This document shows, piece by piece, positions 61,712 to 64,000 of a stretch of 64,000 nt of DNA. The position numbers were made by a program, and so were the translations under genes. Numbering within the stretch: position 1 is the stretch's first letter; every line of letters begins with the position of its first letter. The stretch spans positions 771,001 through 835,000 of the forward strand of contig NZ_CP066167.1 of assembly GCF_016132545.1 (NCBI RefSeq), given 5' to 3'. Under the pieces are notes generated by a model. It worked only from the letters and a program-made list of their open reading frames with translations, was not told where the DNA came from and ran no database searches. The stretch is from Spongiibacter nanhainus (GTDB lineage Bacteria; Pseudomonadota; Gammaproteobacteria; Pseudomonadales; Spongiibacteraceae).

Positions 61712-61912
61712 TCCTGTTTCCTTGTTCAGAGAAATTCCTTCATGGGCGGCCGCCCGCTGTAACAAGTGGGTCTTCCTGGCCGTCCGCGTACGCTATTATT
61801 GGGCCGTGTCATAGCCGCGGCGATGACGGTACAGGTCCGTAAATAGCTCGGTGGATCATAAGTCAGAAAATAGCCGTTAATCCAGCGCCGAAATGCGTTG
61901 ACCATCCGGCGT

Positions 61913-62905
61913 CTACACCGGTAGGGCGAGGGCGGGCTCCTGTAAAGCGGCCAGTTGTTCCCGCAGTGCCAGAATGTGCTCTCCCCAAAAGCGCTCAGTA
62001 TTGAACCAGGGGAAGGCAAGGGGAAAGGCCGGATCGTGCCAGCGGCTGGCCAGCCAGCCGGCGTGGTGCATGATCCGCAGGCTGCGCAGAGGCTCGATTA
62101 GTGCCAGCTCTTTGGGAGAAAAGTCGTAGAATTCATTGTAGCCTTCAACCAGCTCCAGCAGCGCCCGCTGCTGATTGTCGCGACTGCCCGACAGGAACAT
62201 CCACAGGTCCTGAATGGCCGGGGCCATGCGACTGTCGTCCAGATCCACCAGCCAGGTCTCTTCACCCCGCCACAGAATATTGCCGACGTGGCCGTCGCCG
62301 TGGCAGCGGATGTAGGTTGGCTGCACCGCATCGATGCGAGAGCGGGTTTCGTCCAACAATTGCCGGCTCAGACCTTGATAGGCCTCCCGCAGGGAGTCGG
62401 GAATAAAGCCGTCCAGAATACGCTCCCGGCTGGTTTCGCCAAAGCTGTCGACATCCAGGGTGGGGCGGTTGTGATAAGGGCGGGTGGCGCCCACTAGATG
62501 CAGCCGGCCGAACAGGCGTCCCAATTGGAACAGGTTGTCCAGGTCATCCAGGGCGGGAGCGTGTCCGCCTCGGCGGGGAAAGACCGAGAAGCGCTGGTCT
62601 TCATAGTGAAACAGTGTTTGACCCTGGGCGTTGCGCCAGGGTGGAATCACCGGGATGTCGGCCTCGGCCAGCTCCCAGGTAAATTGGTGTTCTTCTTCAA
62701 TCTGGGCGTCGCTCCAGCGATCAGGGCGATAAAACTTCACCACGATCGGCTCGGCGTCTTCCAGCCCAAATTGATAAACCCGATTTTCGTAGCTGTTCAG
62801 AGCAAAAACTCGCAAGTCGCCGACAAAGCCTTGGCTTTCCACGGCGTCGACAACCCGGTCCGGGTTTAAGGTGGCGAAGGCCTGATGGCGATCCTGATCC
62901 CCCAT
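61913..62905 (-). CDS. srkA: Stress response serine/threonine kinase (SrkA/YihE)
   Basis: A 330-aa aminoglycoside-phosphotransferase-fold kinase. ATP-binding Lys is in PIVVKFYRPDRW, the catalytic HGDGHVGNILW carries the Brenner-type Asp, and LVDLDDSRMAPAIQDLWMFL holds the metal-binding Asp. It matches E. coli SrkA, which counters the MazF-linked stress death pathway. 71 bp downstream of comF on the same strand. Confidence 0.92.
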   Translation of the reverse strand: MGDQDRHQAFATLNPDRVVDAVESQGFVGDLRVFALNSYENRVYQFGLEDAEPIVVKFYRPDRWSDAQIEEEHQFTWELAEADIPVIPPWRNAQGQTLFHYEDQRFSVFPRRGGHAPALDDLDNLFQLGRLFGRLHLVGATRPYHNRPTLDVDSFGETSRERILDGFIPDSLREAYQGLSRQLLDETRSRIDAVQPTYIRCHGDGHVGNILWRGEETWLVDLDDSRMAPAIQDLWMFLSGSRDNQQRALLELVEGYNEFYDFSPKELALIEPLRSLRIMHHAGWLASRWHDPAFPLAFPWFNTERFWGEHILALREQLAALQEPALALPV

Positions 62906-62976
62906 AACGGCAACCCTTTGCGTGAACGAGGGTCCTTTTTAAAGGTAGTGGCGGTGTTTAGCAAGCGCTTGCCGGA

Positions 62977-63684
62977 TTATGGTGTGCGGGCCAGGCACCA
63001 GACGTCGACCCGCCGGGCGCCGCAGTCTAGCAACAGTTTTGCCAGGGTGTTGGCGGTGCTGCCAGTGGTAACAACATCGTCAACCAGGGCGATATGCCGG
63101 GCGGAAAGCTCTGCGTCTGCTTTGGCAATAAAAGCCCGGCGCAGGTTGCGGCGCCGCTGGGCCGCGCTCAGCCCCTGTTGTGGTGGTGTGGCCCGCCGCC
63201 GGCGCAGTGGGTCAATAAGAGGGATGTCCAGCGCCCGGGCCAGGTCCTCGGCGATAAAACGGGATTGGTTAAAGCCCCTGAACAATTGCCGGCGCCAGTG
63301 AAGTGGCACCGGCAGGATCAAATCCGGGGCCGAGGCCAGAGCTCGGTCTTCCAACTGTTGTAGCCACAGCTGACTCAGCACCCGGGAATAGGGCAGCCTG
63401 CCGTGATGCTTGAGGCCGGTGATAAGGCGGTCAACCGGGAAGTCGTAGCGCAGCGGGCACAGGCAGCGCTGGAAGTGGGGTGGGGTGGTCAGGCACTGTC
63501 CACACATCGCGCCATCGTCGCCGTCCAGGGGCAGGGCGCAGCGGCGGCATTGCCGTTCCAGCCAGGGCAGCGAGCGTTCGCAGTCCGCGCACAGGTCGAG
63601 GTGGCGTCTCGAGCTTGCCATGCACAGCACGCATCGCCCCGGAAAAAGCTTGTAAATCAATCTATTGAGTGAGCTGTTAACCAC
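62977..63684 (-). CDS. comF: ComF/GntX family phosphoribosyltransferase-like protein
   Basis: A 235-aa ComF-type protein. N-terminal zinc cysteines are in CVLC and LCADC, with a second CRRC set. The PRPP-binding motif is ALVDDVVTTGSTANTLA near the C-terminus. Relatives (ComF, GntX) assist DNA uptake or DNA/phosphonate use. The GTG start at 63684 is favoured because CVLC is only 16 residues in. The start codon lies inside the BirA-type operator of divergent bioB. Confidence 0.88.
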   Translation of the reverse strand: MVNSSLNRLIYKLFPGRCVLCMASSRRHLDLCADCERSLPWLERQCRRCALPLDGDDGAMCGQCLTTPPHFQRCLCPLRYDFPVDRLITGLKHHGRLPYSRVLSQLWLQQLEDRALASAPDLILPVPLHWRRQLFRGFNQSRFIAEDLARALDIPLIDPLRRRRATPPQQGLSAAQRRRNLRRAFIAKADAELSARHIALVDDVVTTGSTANTLAKLLLDCGARRVDVWCLARTP

Positions 63685-63706
63685 GGCGATCCCTGCGGGT
63701 TGACAG
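63674..63706. promoter_or_regulatory. Predicted BirA (biotin repressor) operator
   Basis: CTGTTAACC (63674-63682), a 15-base spacer and GGTTGACAG (63698-63706). The second half is the reverse complement of the first except for one base. This fits the gammaproteobacterial BirA site, TTGTAAACC-N14/15-GGTTTACAA. The right arm contains the bioB -35 box and the left arm overlaps the comF start, so binding would block both promoters. Confidence 0.75.
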
Positions 63707-63727
63707 TGGGTGCCGGCGCTTTATCAT
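63700..63727 (+). promoter_or_regulatory. Predicted sigma-70 promoter of bioB
   Basis: A perfect TTGACA (63700-63705), a 16-base spacer and TATCAT (63722-63727; 5/6). Transcription would start near 63734. The -35 lies inside the BirA-type operator. Confidence 0.78.
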
Positions 63728-63784
63728 AGGCGGTCTGCCACAGCATCGTTGCCGGCACAAAAGGGCTAGTAACACTATTGAAGA

Positions 63785-63829
63785 CTAGTACGATAAAGGC
63801 TAGTACAAACAAGGCAAGTACAAAAAGGA
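63785..63829 (+). repeat. Three 15-bp tandem repeats in the bioB leader
   Basis: Units at 63785, 63800 and 63815, each 15 bp: CTAGTACGATAAAGG, CTAGTACAAACAAGG, CAAGTACAAAAAGGA. A further CTAGTA lies at 63766, out of register by 4 bp. Each unit carries an AAGG; the last one is the bioB ribosome site, 7 bases before the ATG. Confidence 0.78.
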
Positions 63830-63836
63830 CAGCACC

Positions 63837-64000
63837 ATGACAGTTTCCCACGCCACCGAGCCACGCCAAAACTGGACACCAGAGGAAGTTCAGGCCCTGT
63901 TCGATCTGCCTTTCAACGATTTGCTGTTCCAGGCGCAAACGGTGCATCGCGCCAATTTTGACCCCAATGAGGTCCAGGTCAGCACGCTGCTGTCCATTAA
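63837..64000 (+). CDS. bioB: Biotin synthase, N-terminal fragment (gene runs off the window)
   Basis: The first 54 codons are present, from ATG 63837 to the window end. The segment [20 protein letters not shown] and the following [22 protein letters not shown] align well with biotin synthase. The radical-SAM CxxxCxxC would come just after the edge. It is divergent from comF, as in pseudomonads, and has its own promoter, BirA-type operator and repeat-rich leader. Confidence 0.93.
   Translation, partial: MTVSHATEPRQNWTPEEVQALFDLPFNDLLFQAQTVHRANFDPNEVQVSTLLSI

Noticed and set aside
63766-63829. CRISPR-like array from regularly spaced CTAGTA motifs
   Set aside because: Repeats are contiguous 15-bp units without unique spacers and no cas gene is present.

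Overview
The window is chromosomal DNA (GC high in genes, several AT-richer leaders) from an aerobic, probably marine, gammaproteobacterium. Gene orders match those of pseudomonads and relatives: rsmD/ftsYEX, miaB-phoH-ybeY-corC, ubiE-ubiJ-ubiB-hisI-hisE-tatABC, pilMNOPQ-aroK-aroB-gltB-gltD-hemE, and comF divergent from bioB. A Cellvibrionales/Spongiibacteraceae-like lineage is a reasonable guess. It rests on gene order and protein style only, because no rRNA is present.

Layout. 1-10.5 kb: mutM, a stand-alone HyuA-type hydantoinase, class I adenylate cyclase, two small genes (a 52-aa DUF2256 zinc-finger protein and the 58-aa lipoprotein LptM), the lysine/peptidoglycan pair lysA-dapF, a DUF484 protein, a decayed REP-type tyrosine transposase relative, a YfhL ferredoxin and coaD. 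10.5-16.3 kb: ugd, a small H-NS/MvaT-like basic protein, rsmD, ftsYEX. 16.3-26.2 kb: mostly minus-strand housekeeping operons (corC, ybeY, phoH, miaB; tatABC, hisE, hisI, ubiB, ubiJ, ubiE) with a DUF1820 gene between. 26.2-29.5 kb: an unusual replication-like pair, a lambda-P-like protein plus a protein with three tandem DnaT-like modules, divergent from radA. 29.5-46.2 kb: mrcA divergent from the type IV pilus assembly operon pilMNOPQ, then aroK, aroB, gltBD and hemE. 46.2-57.8 kb: single genes and small operons (DUF1415, DUF4136 lipoprotein, tag, M48 lipoprotein protease, cysE, a divergent TrmB-like methyltransferase, a hexapeptide acyltransferase, a beta-propeller lipoprotein, a two-gene ABC exporter, a CAP-domain lipoprotein, an acyl-CoA ligase). 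57.9-61.2 kb: a Tat-exported molybdenum hydroxylase (2Fe-2S subunit, molybdopterin subunit, diheme cytochrome). 61.3-64 kb: a TRL-family lipoprotein, srkA, comF and the start of bioB.

How it works together. Most genes serve core metabolism, envelope building and division: cell wall precursors (lysA, dapF, mrcA), outer-membrane assembly (lptM), membrane targeting (ftsY, tatABC), type IV pili, ubiquinone synthesis and nitrogen assimilation. The Tat operon has an evident client in the window, the molybdo-hydroxylase subunit with an RR signal and a lipobox. bioB has a near-perfect BirA-type operator overlapping a consensus -35 box.

Most interesting points: (i) the DnaT x3 / lambda-P-like pair, which may be a domesticated phage-type helicase-loading module; (ii) short tandem repeats in several 5' leaders (aroB 17 bp x4, bioB 15 bp x3, acyl-CoA ligase 8 bp x3, ugd 14 bp x2); (iii) the BirA operator; (iv) a RAYT relative with both catalytic motifs degraded, at a gene-order junction where xerC would be expected; (v) the hidden DUF2256 and lptM genes. 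No tRNA, rRNA, CRISPR array, integrase or complete insertion sequence was seen, and no gene-free stretch exceeds about 300 bases.
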